NCBI GenBank assembly: GCA_030019335.1
Contig: JASEET010000001.1
Location: 124,001-188,000 of the forward strand
Length of the DNA: 64,000 bases
Direction of reading: 5' to 3'
DNA from: Candidatus Bathyarchaeia archaeon
GTDB taxonomy: Archaea; Thermoproteota; Bathyarchaeia; Bathyarchaeales; Bathycorpusculaceae
A program made the translations under genes and the position numbers. Positions within the stretch are counted from its first letter, which is position 1, and every line of letters begins with the position of its first letter. The notes beneath the pieces were generated by a model, which made no database searches, was not told where the DNA came from, and was given only the letters and a program-made list of their open reading frames with translations. Positions 1-7,443 of this stretch are shown here, piece by piece.

Positions 1-1022
1 TGGTTAGGGTTGCAGCTTTGCTTCATGATGTTGGGCATGGCCCCTTCTCACATGTTTTTGAGCATTTACTCGCTAAGCTTGATAAGACGCATGAAGACAT
101 GACTCTATGGATTATTGCAAACAGTGAAATGAAAGATATACTGAATAAAATCGGATATAACCCAGAAGACGTTGGAAAACTGGCAATAGGCACCCTTCAC
201 AAACCCAAAAAGGCTTTCCTAGACCAGATAATAAGCAGCGCAGTGGATGTAGACAAACTAGACTTTATCGTACGGGACACATACCACACCGGCGCAGAAT
301 ACGGCTACATAGACATTTTCCGATTAATCCATGCCATAGATGTGTTAGATGAAAACTTGGCAGTAGACTTAGGAGCATTGTCAGCCCTTGAATCCTTCGT
401 GATAGCCCGAATAGAATCCTTCAAAAGCATATACTTCCATCGCGTTGGAAGGGCAGCACAAATAATGCTTGCCATGGCTATGGAAAAGGCAAACGAAGAG
501 CTGGGCTTAACACGTTTCAAAACTCCAGAGGAGTACCTAGCCATGGACGATTACACGGTTTGGACCATGCTGAAAAACTGCGAAAAATCAAGCGAAATCA
601 TAAAAAACCTTGAAAGACGAAGAATGCTGAAATGTGCTTACGAAAGAAACTTTTACGAAAAAGACACGATGGTTTCAAACATTTTCGGTCGTGAAGCATA
701 CAGAAAACATTTACAAGTCGACATCGCAAAAGAGGCAGAAGTCGAAACAGAAGTAGTAATAATCGATGTGCCCACGGTTCCGTCCGTTCCATACCATCAC
801 TCAGTTCTCATGGAACCCATGGAAATCCCAGTTTTCTCCAAGACACGAGAAGGCGAAAAAATCCTGCAACGATTAAGCGAAATCTCAAAGATCTTTGACG
901 TTCTTAAAGGCTTTATAAACATTATGCGCGTTTACACGGATGAGAAAAACCGTGAAAAAGTCGGCATCGCAGCGTCAAAGATTTTGGGTGAAATCCCTTC
1001 ATCAGCAAAAATATCCTATTAG
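1..1022 (+). CDS. HD-domain phosphohydrolase, 5' end cut by window
   Basis: HD superfamily metal-dependent phosphohydrolase, of the dGTPase-like archaeal group. The frame is open from base 3 and reads into the metal-binding motif LLHDVGHGPFSH, so the true start lies upstream of the window. A second Asp-rich stretch (DVDKLDFIVRDTYHTG, about residue 80) completes the usual HD metal site. Family members hydrolyse phosphate esters, often of nucleotides; the substrate here is unknown. The stop lies 10 bases before the next gene's start, so it probably forms an operon with the phosphomevalonate dehydratase genes. Confidence 0.88.
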   Translation, partial: VRVAALLHDVGHGPFSHVFEHLLAKLDKTHEDMTLWIIANSEMKDILNKIGYNPEDVGKLAIGTLHKPKKAFLDQIISSAVDVDKLDFIVRDTYHTGAEYGYIDIFRLIHAIDVLDENLAVDLGALSALESFVIARIESFKSIYFHRVGRAAQIMLAMAMEKANEELGLTRFKTPEEYLAMDDYTVWTMLKNCEKSSEIIKNLERRRMLKCAYERNFYEKDTMVSNIFGREAYRKHLQVDIAKEAEVETEVVIIDVPTVPSVPYHHSVLMEPMEIPVFSKTREGEKILQRLSEISKIFDVLKGFINIMRVYTDEKNREKVGIAASKILGEIPSSAKISY

Positions 1023-1032
1023 AGTGCTCAAG

Positions 1033-1446
1033 ATGAAATATATAACACTGAAAGGGCGAACAATCGTTCAAGGATGTTGCAAAGCTGAAGCACTAGTTTC
1101 TACAATGCCCATAAGCTTCCTTGGAGGAGTTGACCCAACCAACGGAAAAATAATCGAGAAAAACCATGACTTACACGGAGAATGCGTAAAAGACAAGGCT
1201 TTGTGTTTTTCACATGGACACGGCTCAACCGTTGGCAGCTACATGCTGTATTCTTTGGCTAAGAAAAATCTGGCGCCAAAAGCAATAGTTAACCAAACAG
1301 CTGACCCTGTTGTCGTTGTAGGAGCAATAATAGCTGATATTCCCATGGTTGACCAAGTAGACATTAAGCGAATTAAAACTGGTGATATTGTTGAAGTTGA
1401 TGCTTACGCTGGCATCATTAGAATTTTGAAAACAAGGGAGAGCTAG
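1033..1446 (+). CDS. Phosphomevalonate dehydratase small subunit (aconitase X swivel domain)
   Basis: Small subunit of the aconitase-X type enzyme (DUF126) that, in archaea, dehydrates 5-phosphomevalonate to trans-anhydromevalonate phosphate in the modified mevalonate pathway to isoprenoid lipids. I chose the ATG at 1033 (137 aa); a longer frame opens at 940 but overlaps the preceding gene by over 80 bases. Family landmarks are the core GGVDPTNGKIIEKNHDLHGE and the GHGSTVGSY loop. The large subunit starts 6 bases after its stop, and the pair is expected to form one heterodimeric iron-sulfur enzyme. Confidence 0.9.
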   Translation: MKYITLKGRTIVQGCCKAEALVSTMPISFLGGVDPTNGKIIEKNHDLHGECVKDKALCFSHGHGSTVGSYMLYSLAKKNLAPKAIVNQTADPVVVVGAIIADIPMVDQVDIKRIKTGDIVEVDAYAGIIRILKTRES

Positions 1447-1452
1447 ACTGGC

Positions 1453-2625
1453 ATGTATTTAACGCAAGAAGAAGAACGCATCTACGACGGCGAGTATGGC
1501 TGGGCAAACCAAATATGCATGAAAATCCTTGTCCGCCTGGGCGAACTCTTCAACGCAACAAGACTTATTCCAATAAGCTCCGCTCATGTTGCTGGAGTTT
1601 CATACAAAACCCTCGGCGACGCACCAGCAGAATTCCTACAAGCATTGGCAAAAGCTGACGGAAAAGCGAAAGTCAGAGCCACTTTAAACCCGCAAAGCTT
1701 CGATCCAGAATATCTAAGCAGAAGATTACCGAAGGGCATATGTGAAAAGCAGTTGAACATTCTGAAACAGTTTGAAAAAATGGGCTTCACAAGGTCTTTA
1801 ACGTGCACGCCATACTATTTAGAAAAGCCAAAACGAGATTCACATCTTGCTTGGGCTGAATCCTCAGCCGTGGTTTACGCCAATTCTGTTCTAGGTGCAT
1901 GGACAAACCGTGAGGGGGGACCAAGTGCCCTTGCAGCAGCAATAATTGGAAAAACACCGGACTATGGAATGCACAGGGCTGAGAACAGACAGCCAAATAT
2001 TCTGGTAGACGTGAAAACTTCATTGCGAAACGAGTCAGAGTTTGGTGCTTTAGGGATTTATTTGGGCAAAATTTTGGAAGATAAGATTCCAGTAATTCAG
2101 GGTTTGAACGACGTTTCTGAGGTTAAACTTAAACAGTTAGGTGCCGCACTTGCGACCACAGGCATGGTCAACATGTTTTACTACAAGAACACTAACATAA
2201 AAGCAAACGGGATTGAAAAAATTAATGTAGAAGCCGAAGATATAAAGCGGACAATTGAAAACTTGCCCACAGCGTCAACAGAGCCAGACCTGGTTTTTGT
2301 GGGATGTCCCCACTGCTCACTAAACGAAATAAAGCAAATTGCAAACTTAATAGGCAACAAAAAAATCAGGGACGATGTAGAATTTTGGGTCTGCACTTCA
2401 CGTTACATCAAGAAGAAAGCTAGAAAACATGTGGAAAAAATAGAGGAGAGCGGAGGACACGTCCTCGCAGATACATGTGCGGTAGTCACCTGGACTGACA
2501 AACTTGGAATAAAAATCATTATGACAAACTCGGCAAAAACAGCTTACTACGCGCCTACGTTAAACAAAGCAAAAACAATTTTGGCACCGCTAAAAAAATG
2601 TTTGAAAACTGTTTTGAAAGGATAA
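1453..2625 (+). CDS. Phosphomevalonate dehydratase large subunit (aconitase X catalytic)
   Basis: Catalytic subunit (DUF521/aconitase X), 390 aa, full length. Landmarks are ISSAHVAGVSYKTLGD near the N terminus, the ESSAVVYANSVLGAWTNREG segment (about residue 137), and FVGCPHCSLNEI (about 275) with later CTS and DTC cysteines that would bind the iron-sulfur cluster. It acts with the adjacent small subunit in the archaeal mevalonate pathway. Its last codon and stop lie inside a 21-bp sequence that recurs exactly at 14898-14918, so the 3' end of this gene may have served as the attachment site of an integrated element. Confidence 0.92.
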   Translation: MYLTQEEERIYDGEYGWANQICMKILVRLGELFNATRLIPISSAHVAGVSYKTLGDAPAEFLQALAKADGKAKVRATLNPQSFDPEYLSRRLPKGICEKQLNILKQFEKMGFTRSLTCTPYYLEKPKRDSHLAWAESSAVVYANSVLGAWTNREGGPSALAAAIIGKTPDYGMHRAENRQPNILVDVKTSLRNESEFGALGIYLGKILEDKIPVIQGLNDVSEVKLKQLGAALATTGMVNMFYYKNTNIKANGIEKINVEAEDIKRTIENLPTASTEPDLVFVGCPHCSLNEIKQIANLIGNKKIRDDVEFWVCTSRYIKKKARKHVEKIEESGGHVLADTCAVVTWTDKLGIKIIMTNSAKTAYYAPTLNKAKTILAPLKKCLKTVLKG

Positions 2626-2637
2626 GGTTTATTCGAA
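2617..2637 (+). repeat. Left copy of 21-bp direct repeat (candidate attL)
   Basis: The 21 bases here are identical to 14898-14918. The core GGATAAGGTTTATTCGAA includes the TAA stop of the phosphomevalonate dehydratase large subunit. The right copy sits between an integrase remnant and tRNA-Glu. An exact 21-mer is very unlikely by chance in 64 kb. The simplest reading is a target-site duplication from site-specific integration at the 3' end of the dehydratase gene. Confidence 0.65.
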
Positions 2638-2721
2638 CACCAACCCAGTGGAGATTTCTCCCGCAACTCCCTTTTTTTCTGTTTTCAGATTTTGTTTTCT
2701 GAAAGCTAAGTTTAATTCTTT

Positions 2722-2937
2722 TTGAAAAAACGTTGTTTTCAACATTCTATTTCTATTTGGACCCAAATATGGTTAAACGATACCCCTATCGTTTTCACCT
2801 ACCCCTCCCCCTACGTTTTTCCTACACGCCGGCTAATCATCCTGTTATGCGAAATTTTAGGCATAAAAGGCATACTCCCTATGCTTTTTGCCGAGCATAT
2901 TTGGATCCTAATAGGTGAGGTATGTTGAAAAAACGTT
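2722..2937. repeat. Hairpin-rich 0.2-kb element bounded by 13-bp direct repeats
   Basis: The motif TTGAAAAAACGTT occurs at 2722-2734 and 2925-2937. Between the copies are several near-perfect inverted repeats: ATTTGG-AC-CCAAAT (2755-2768), AAACGATA-CCCC-TATCGTTT (2775-2794), and a 13-15 bp arm pair at 2860-2892. No convincing protein is encoded. It could be a MITE-like element, a structured RNA, or a replication or transfer site of the larger island. Confidence 0.5.
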
Positions 2938-3002
2938 TTTCTGGAAAGGGACAGTTGCCCAGTAGCCCCCTAATGTGCGACGCACATTCCATACAGCCCG
3001 CC

Positions 3003-3026
3003 GGAGCCTGCGGGATTTGAACCCGC
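3003..3026 (-). other. tRNA 3'-end relic (T-arm plus acceptor strand)
   Basis: On the minus strand a perfect T-arm (GCGGG TTCAAAT CCCGC, 3010-3026) is followed by AGGCTCC, which looks like a 3' acceptor strand. No matching 5' acceptor GGAGCCT or D-arm is found in the next 250 bases, so I do not call a tRNA. A decayed class II tRNA or an attachment-site scar are both possible. Confidence 0.45.
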
Positions 3027-3275
3027 GGCTTAGGGCTTGCCGTTGTTCGGAAACAGCATTTCCAAAATTTGATAATGGTGTAGGAAGTCGCGGCCCTTTT
3101 GCGTAAGCAGTAACCTTCGAGCATAATTCCTTTGCCTGTAAGTCTTGTCAAGCGTGATTAATTCAAAGGCTGGTACAGCCAACCGCCCATAAAAACCTAC
3201 GCTTTATTAAGCCTTAAGACTTACGCAGTTCTCTGCATCTTTTCAAGTTCAGCTTTCACTTGTCTCTTTTCTTGG

Positions 3276-3665
3276 TTACTTGTTTAAACTTAGCTTCTTT
3301 ACATTTTCTATGTATTTTCCAGTTTCCGCTATCAACTTTTTCAAATCAACATCTGGTATCTCGTAGATTCCTTCATAAAAGCAGTTACCGTGAAGATGAA
3401 GTATCCTATCGTTATACTCTTTCGTTAGCTTAAGTTCCTTAACTTCCTGATCCGCTTTAGCCAACTTGTACAGCTCCTTCGTCCTTCCCAAACCTCTAAC
3501 AACCTCAACTTTTGCACGTGTTAAGAGCAACGCGTCAGTCGCTTTCGCTGTGGCACCCCAAGCATTCTCCGCAGCCTTCCTTAACCTCCCAGCTTCAAGC
3601 TCCTTTAACGCCTCATGATAAAGGCTTTCAGCATCCCTCAACAACATCTCAACTTCGTTGGACAT
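3276..3665 (-). CDS. PaREP1/HEPN-like protein
   Basis: A 129-aa helical protein starting at MSNEVEMLL (a longer frame from 3695 is less likely). The pattern of an LYHEALKELEAGRLRKAAEN helix followed by GATAKATDALLL matches the archaeal PaREP1 family, a HEPN-like helical-bundle group often found in multiple copies and near toxin-antitoxin or mobile loci. No HEPN Rx4-6H RNase motif is obvious, so nuclease activity cannot be claimed. It stands alone, with no partner nucleotidyltransferase beside it. Confidence 0.7.
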   Translation of the reverse strand: MSNEVEMLLRDAESLYHEALKELEAGRLRKAAENAWGATAKATDALLLTRAKVEVVRGLGRTKELYKLAKADQEVKELKLTKEYNDRILHLHGNCFYEGIYEIPDVDLKKLIAETGKYIENVKKLSLNK

Positions 3666-3695
3666 GTTAACCAGCAGTATGATACGCCCAAGCAC

Positions 3696-4237
3696 TTAAA
3701 TCCTTTACCATGTAGTACAATCCTTTCGCCAAGAGAGCTGGATGCAAAAATAGCTGAAAGCAAGCCGAACCCAAACATGCTGCACATGATAGAACAGCTA
3801 CGAGCTTTAAGTTTTAAAGTTGTTATGCTCAGGTCAGTAAATTAAAATGAACGGAAAATCAAGTCAACTGGAAAAGCCTGAAAATAAACAGGCTCGATGA
3901 AAAGGCTTTGGCGAAAATATTGAAGAGGCTTAGCTTTTTGGCACAAACAAACGTTTTATCTATTCTGGGCTGATTTTTGATTGTTGAAGCGGTCTGGATG
4001 CTTCGGAAAAATTCTGTCCAGAGCTAAACTCTTTTCGAAAAAGGAGTGGGAAATGCCTAAAAACCTCATATTTATCTTAAGGTTTATAGCAAGGATGGTT
4101 CTTGTTGCTTGCTCAGCGATATTACATTTTTGAGGCTTCACCTTTACATATATAAGCCTGCATTGTTCGAGAATTGAGAATTGAGCTAAAATTTAGATTC
4201 TGTACATGCATTAAACCGTAGGTGTGGATGGTTATTC
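3696..4237. other. Intergenic stretch, no supported gene
   Basis: About 540 bases AT-rich with only short frames. Around 3740-3840 one plus frame reads LDAKIAESKPNPNMLHMIEQ, which is protein-like but has no start or partner and is probably a remnant. An imperfect inverted repeat (TCTGGA...TCCAGA) lies near 3990-4021. Nothing else could be identified. Confidence 0.4.
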
Positions 4238-5035
4238 ATGGAGTGTCAAACTCTTCCTAAAAAGGTTTTCACGCTGGACGAGGTTAGACCTGGTGAGAAG
4301 TCACATCAAATCTGCATTGTTTTAAAGGACGTTCCCGGAGCCTTGGCTGAAGCGGCGAAGGTTTTAGCTGACGCCAATGTGAACATCAAAACTGGCTCAA
4401 CATTCTACGTGGCGGAGTATCCAAACGCTGGCATATGGTCATCCTTCATAAATGTTTCAAAAGCCACTAAGAATGGTAAAGAAATTGAGGAGGAATTACG
4501 AAAGACGGGAATGGTTCTTGACGTGTTTATTAAAGAGCCGAAGCCGACGCCTTTCGAAAGCGTACACTTTCCAACCTTGCACGGAACCACAAGGGCTGTG
4601 GTAATCCCTATAGGAATGTTTTGGGCTTTGTGGGACGGTTTTGAAAGAATTTTGCAGCATTCAGGGCTTGCGGCAGTTCTTTACTCCGCCGGTAAAGAAG
4701 TGGGTGAACACGTGGCTACACGCCTAAAGGAGATGTTCAGTATTGAAGGAAAAGATCTGGTTCAAGCATTGGCGCAGGCAGTTCAAGCAACCGGATGGGG
4801 AGCAACCGAGGCTCGCCTCATCAATTTCAAACATCCCTCAGCAACAATAATAGTTATGGATTGTTTTGAGGCTGCCGCATGGCGTAAAAAACCTTACGCT
4901 GTTTGCCATTGGACAAGGGGATACTTAGCTGGATACATGAGCACAGTGTTCGGGAAGCCCGTGGAAGCGGTTGAGGTTAAGTGCATGGCAAAAGGCGATG
5001 AATACTGCGAATTCAGGGTTAAGGAACGCATTTGA
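4238..5035 (+). CDS. ACT domain-V4R domain sensor protein
   Basis: 265 aa. Residues about 25-95 form an ACT-type fold (ICIVLKDVPGALAEAAKVL, the classic ligand-binding start). Residues about 115-263 form a V4R (4-vinyl reductase) domain ending in CMAKGDEYCEFRV, the conserved Cys-rich tail of that family. ACT domains bind amino acids or similar small molecules; V4R domains bind hydrophobic ligands, tetrapyrroles or corrinoids. No DNA-binding segment is visible, so it probably acts through a partner. It is convergent with the TackOD1-like gene, whose operon holds a second, stand-alone V4R protein. Confidence 0.8.
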   Translation: MECQTLPKKVFTLDEVRPGEKSHQICIVLKDVPGALAEAAKVLADANVNIKTGSTFYVAEYPNAGIWSSFINVSKATKNGKEIEEELRKTGMVLDVFIKEPKPTPFESVHFPTLHGTTRAVVIPIGMFWALWDGFERILQHSGLAAVLYSAGKEVGEHVATRLKEMFSIEGKDLVQALAQAVQATGWGATEARLINFKHPSATIIVMDCFEAAAWRKKPYAVCHWTRGYLAGYMSTVFGKPVEAVEVKCMAKGDEYCEFRVKERI

Positions 5036-5040
5036 TACTT

Positions 5041-6015
5041 TCAAGAAGGTAAGGACGCTTCGAACTTTTTCAATGCTTTGTCTGGCTTTTCAGCTTCAAT
5101 CACGTGAATTTTGTATAGGCTTGCGAGTTTTCTCCCGCTTTTGCTGATCTTTGGAATGGCTATTAAAAATGCCTTGTCTACTGCGGAGTCAAAGGTCTTT
5201 GCAAACATTTCAATTATAAACTGATCTGGAATGGGCTCTCTGGTTGTGGAAACTGAGACGTTGATAACGATTATGTTTCTTACTGTCCCTTTGCCACGCG
5301 CAACAATATCGAACATGTGTTTAACACCGGATTTTCCACCGAGAAGCCCTGGGCTCTCCACCTTGAAGCCTCTTTCCTCCATAAAGCTTCCGATAGGCGC
5401 AAGCACAGTCCAATCTAACGCTACTTGTTTTATTGCTTCCTCGTTTAGGCTGTATGCATAAGCTTCTTTGAAGACAGCTTGTTCAAAAGGGAAGACGTGG
5501 CGGCATTCACGGCAGAAATGATGCGGAACAGGTATGTCAAAGCTTTTCCCGCAGTTGTTGCAGGTGCACCAGACCCCAGCCTTTCTATAGTCAACACCCA
5601 TTTTGGTTAATTCTTCATGACATTTTGGGCAAACAAGCTTTTTCTCAACACAAAACTTCTCTTCAACATCCATGTATCCGCATTTAACATGCTCAATCAA
5701 AGAGCTCTTTCTAATGTTAAACGATTTGCAGTAAGGACAACAATAACGTATAGAAACATTCGCCGAACCGCAATTAGCACAGTAAAGAACGCTATCATAA
5801 AGTTCTCTGTTCAAGATTCCAGCGTCATAAAGCCTGGCCAAAAATTCCTCCTCACCTGGATGAGGTTCACCTATAATTTCCTCTACATCTGGATATCTAA
5901 GCCCATGTTTTAGGTCAAAAACTGGACGTATTACGTGTAAATCCCCACTCATAAACCTACTAACCAAAGCTTGAAATCGAGTATCTCTTGATTCCGCTCT
6001 AACTCCCCCCCCCAA
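5041..6015 (-). CDS. TackOD1-like zinc-binding output-domain protein
   Basis: 324 aa. The first half carries many paired cysteines (CANCG, CCPYC, CPKC, CNNCG, FCREC), several zinc-ribbon knuckles between residues about 78 and 172. The second half is an alpha/beta domain (about 200-324). The layout resembles TackOD1 proteins, archaeal output domains linked to sensory modules, but I assign this from pattern memory only. The TTG start at 6015 sits directly on a run of nine G's and lies 11 bases after the V4R gene, which suggests co-transcription. A later ATG at 5952 is an alternative start. The homopolymer at the start could hide a frameshift. Confidence 0.6.
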   Translation of the reverse strand: MGGGVRAESRDTRFQALVSRFMSGDLHVIRPVFDLKHGLRYPDVEEIIGEPHPGEEEFLARLYDAGILNRELYDSVLYCANCGSANVSIRYCCPYCKSFNIRKSSLIEHVKCGYMDVEEKFCVEKKLVCPKCHEELTKMGVDYRKAGVWCTCNNCGKSFDIPVPHHFCRECRHVFPFEQAVFKEAYAYSLNEEAIKQVALDWTVLAPIGSFMEERGFKVESPGLLGGKSGVKHMFDIVARGKGTVRNIIVINVSVSTTREPIPDQFIIEMFAKTFDSAVDKAFLIAIPKISKSGRKLASLYKIHVIEAEKPDKALKKFEASLPS

Positions 6016-6026
6016 AAAAATCTCTC

Positions 6027-6485
6027 CTAACCGGGGTGAAACTCGAATTCACAATGTTTATCTCCTTTTCCAACGCATTTCTTTTCGGCCACTGCAATGT
6101 TTTTTCCGAATAAACCTGAGAGGAAGCCAGCCGCGAAGTTAGCCAAGAAATAGCAACATGTCCGACCCATAGACTTTCGCTTTCTCGTCTCCAGAGAGTT
6201 TTTGACCAGAATTTTTCCCTTTCCATTCCTGAAGTCTACTTCTGAGAATGAAAACTCTCCCCAGTTCCTTTCACTCATCGACTCAGAAAACTTTGATAAA
6301 GCTTTCTCCAAGCCCTCAGCTTTACCAGTGATTCCTTTGCAAGTTTTTCGTCCACAAGCCTTCGCCATCGAGGCAATTATGACAACAGCTCCAGACGCAA
6401 AGGTTTCCTCAAGAGCCTTTTCCATTTCATGAAACGTTTCGAATTCCATGAAAAAACCGCCGTTTTCTTCAAGAATCTCCTTCAT
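6027..6485 (-). CDS. Stand-alone V4R domain protein
   Basis: 152 aa, one V4R domain. The tail CVGKGDKHCEFEFHPG matches the C terminus of the ACT-V4R protein at 4238-5035, and the middle holds a hydrophobic helix (FLANFAAGFLSGLFG). V4R domains sense small hydrophobic molecules or tetrapyrroles in archaeal and bacterial regulators. The TackOD1-like gene follows within 11 bases, so this may be its sensor subunit. Start at MKEILEENGG; an inner Met at residue 13 is possible. Confidence 0.78.
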   Translation of the reverse strand: MKEILEENGGFFMEFETFHEMEKALEETFASGAVVIIASMAKACGRKTCKGITGKAEGLEKALSKFSESMSERNWGEFSFSEVDFRNGKGKILVKNSLETRKRKSMGRTCCYFLANFAAGFLSGLFGKNIAVAEKKCVGKGDKHCEFEFHPG

Positions 6486-6506
6486 TCAACCCGCTCCTCC
6501 CGAAAT

Positions 6507-6809
6507 CTAACTTGGTTTTGCCCAGCTTTTATATTCATGATACATCCCTATCAGAATTAGTAACCCTCCAATCATCATTATCAAGCCTCCAACAGCGCGC
6601 GTTACAGCAACTTCGAGTTCTAAAAGATAGTAGAGCGAAAAGATGGAAGAACTTATCGCAAGGGCTAAAACGCCCGAAGAAATATACATCCAAGGCTTCC
6701 CCATTCTGCCCCCTCTAAATACTGACAACAACCTAACCGCAAAATACACCAATCCAACGTTAATCAGCAAAGAAACAATATTGATGACAACATGATAAAG
6801 TTCCATCAA
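6507..6809 (-). CDS. Small membrane protein, three helices
   Basis: 100 aa with three predicted transmembrane helices (about 8-26, 42-62, 72-92) and short polar links. It is not a family I recognise. It lies in the same minus-strand series as the V4R/TackOD1-like pair downstream and the surface-protein genes upstream, 21 bases before the V4R gene, so co-transcription is likely. It could be a membrane anchor or signal relay for that system. Confidence 0.6.
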   Translation of the reverse strand: MMELYHVVINIVSLLINVGLVYFAVRLLSVFRGGRMGKPWMYISSGVLALAISSSIFSLYYLLELEVAVTRAVGGLIMMIGGLLILIGMYHEYKSWAKPS

Positions 6810-6908
6810 TCAACCCTCCATTCGATTCTAAATTTTCATTAATCCACTTTTAACACTTTCCATACAATTGCTATAGAGAATAGCTTCTAAACGATTTTCT
6901 TAACCCAA

Positions 6909-7193
6909 TCACTCTCTTTTTCTTTTACCAGCGTATTCTTCAAGGATTTCGCTAATTGATTTAGAGGCTGTTCTTCCCTTTCTCGGTACCAATCCCAAAT
7001 AGGTTGATGGTGTTTTAGGCGGCGTGTACGGAAAAACAAGAAGCCAAGCCGGCTCTCCAACCACAACGATTACCGTAAGTAGACCGCCTATCAACAAGTT
7101 AACACCTAAAATTATCAGCAAAAAAGCTAAAATCTCATTATGAGCATTCTCATCCGCTTTTCTATGCAGCCACTCCACGAAAGACAACACCAC
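6909..7193 (-). CDS. Small membrane protein, shortened paralogue of 10441-10830
   Basis: 94 aa from a GTG start. The first 67 residues (WLHRKADENAHNEIL..., one strong membrane helix, then a GEPAWLLVFPY segment) align closely with the protein at 10441-10830. After YLGLV the sequence jumps directly to the charged C-terminal tail ISEILEEYAGK. About 35 residues holding the paralogue's second membrane helix are missing, in frame. Function unknown. The duplicates bracket the secreted-protein genes. Confidence 0.65.
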   Translation of the reverse strand: MVLSFVEWLHRKADENAHNEILAFLLIILGVNLLIGGLLTVIVVVGEPAWLLVFPYTPPKTPSTYLGLVPRKGRTASKSISEILEEYAGKRKRE

Positions 7194-7443
7194 TCACATG
7201 CCTAACCAAGACCCTTTACATTTCACTTTTCCAAACACAAAGCTAAAGTTTGTGGCTACAAAATAAAAATTACAAATCAACACCAGAAATTCATCAACGC
7301 TTTCGCCAAACACTTTATTCCGATGCTTCTCGCCATGATTGCTCTCTCCGAGTTCTGACATAAGGCATTAGGGCGCAGAACATAAGTATTACAAGCAACA
7401 ACCGAACCTTAGCCTAAACTGCATCATTTTTCCTGCTTGCATT

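Noticed and set aside
2879-3151. 90-aa minus-strand frame as an integrase C terminus
   Set aside because: Its protein-like part (PRVQIPQAPAG) is simply the translated T-arm of the tRNA relic.
3003-3190. Possible intron-containing tRNA on the minus strand
   Set aside because: The T-arm is perfect, but no 5' acceptor strand GGAGCCT, D-arm or good anticodon arm lies within 250 bases; kept only as a relic.
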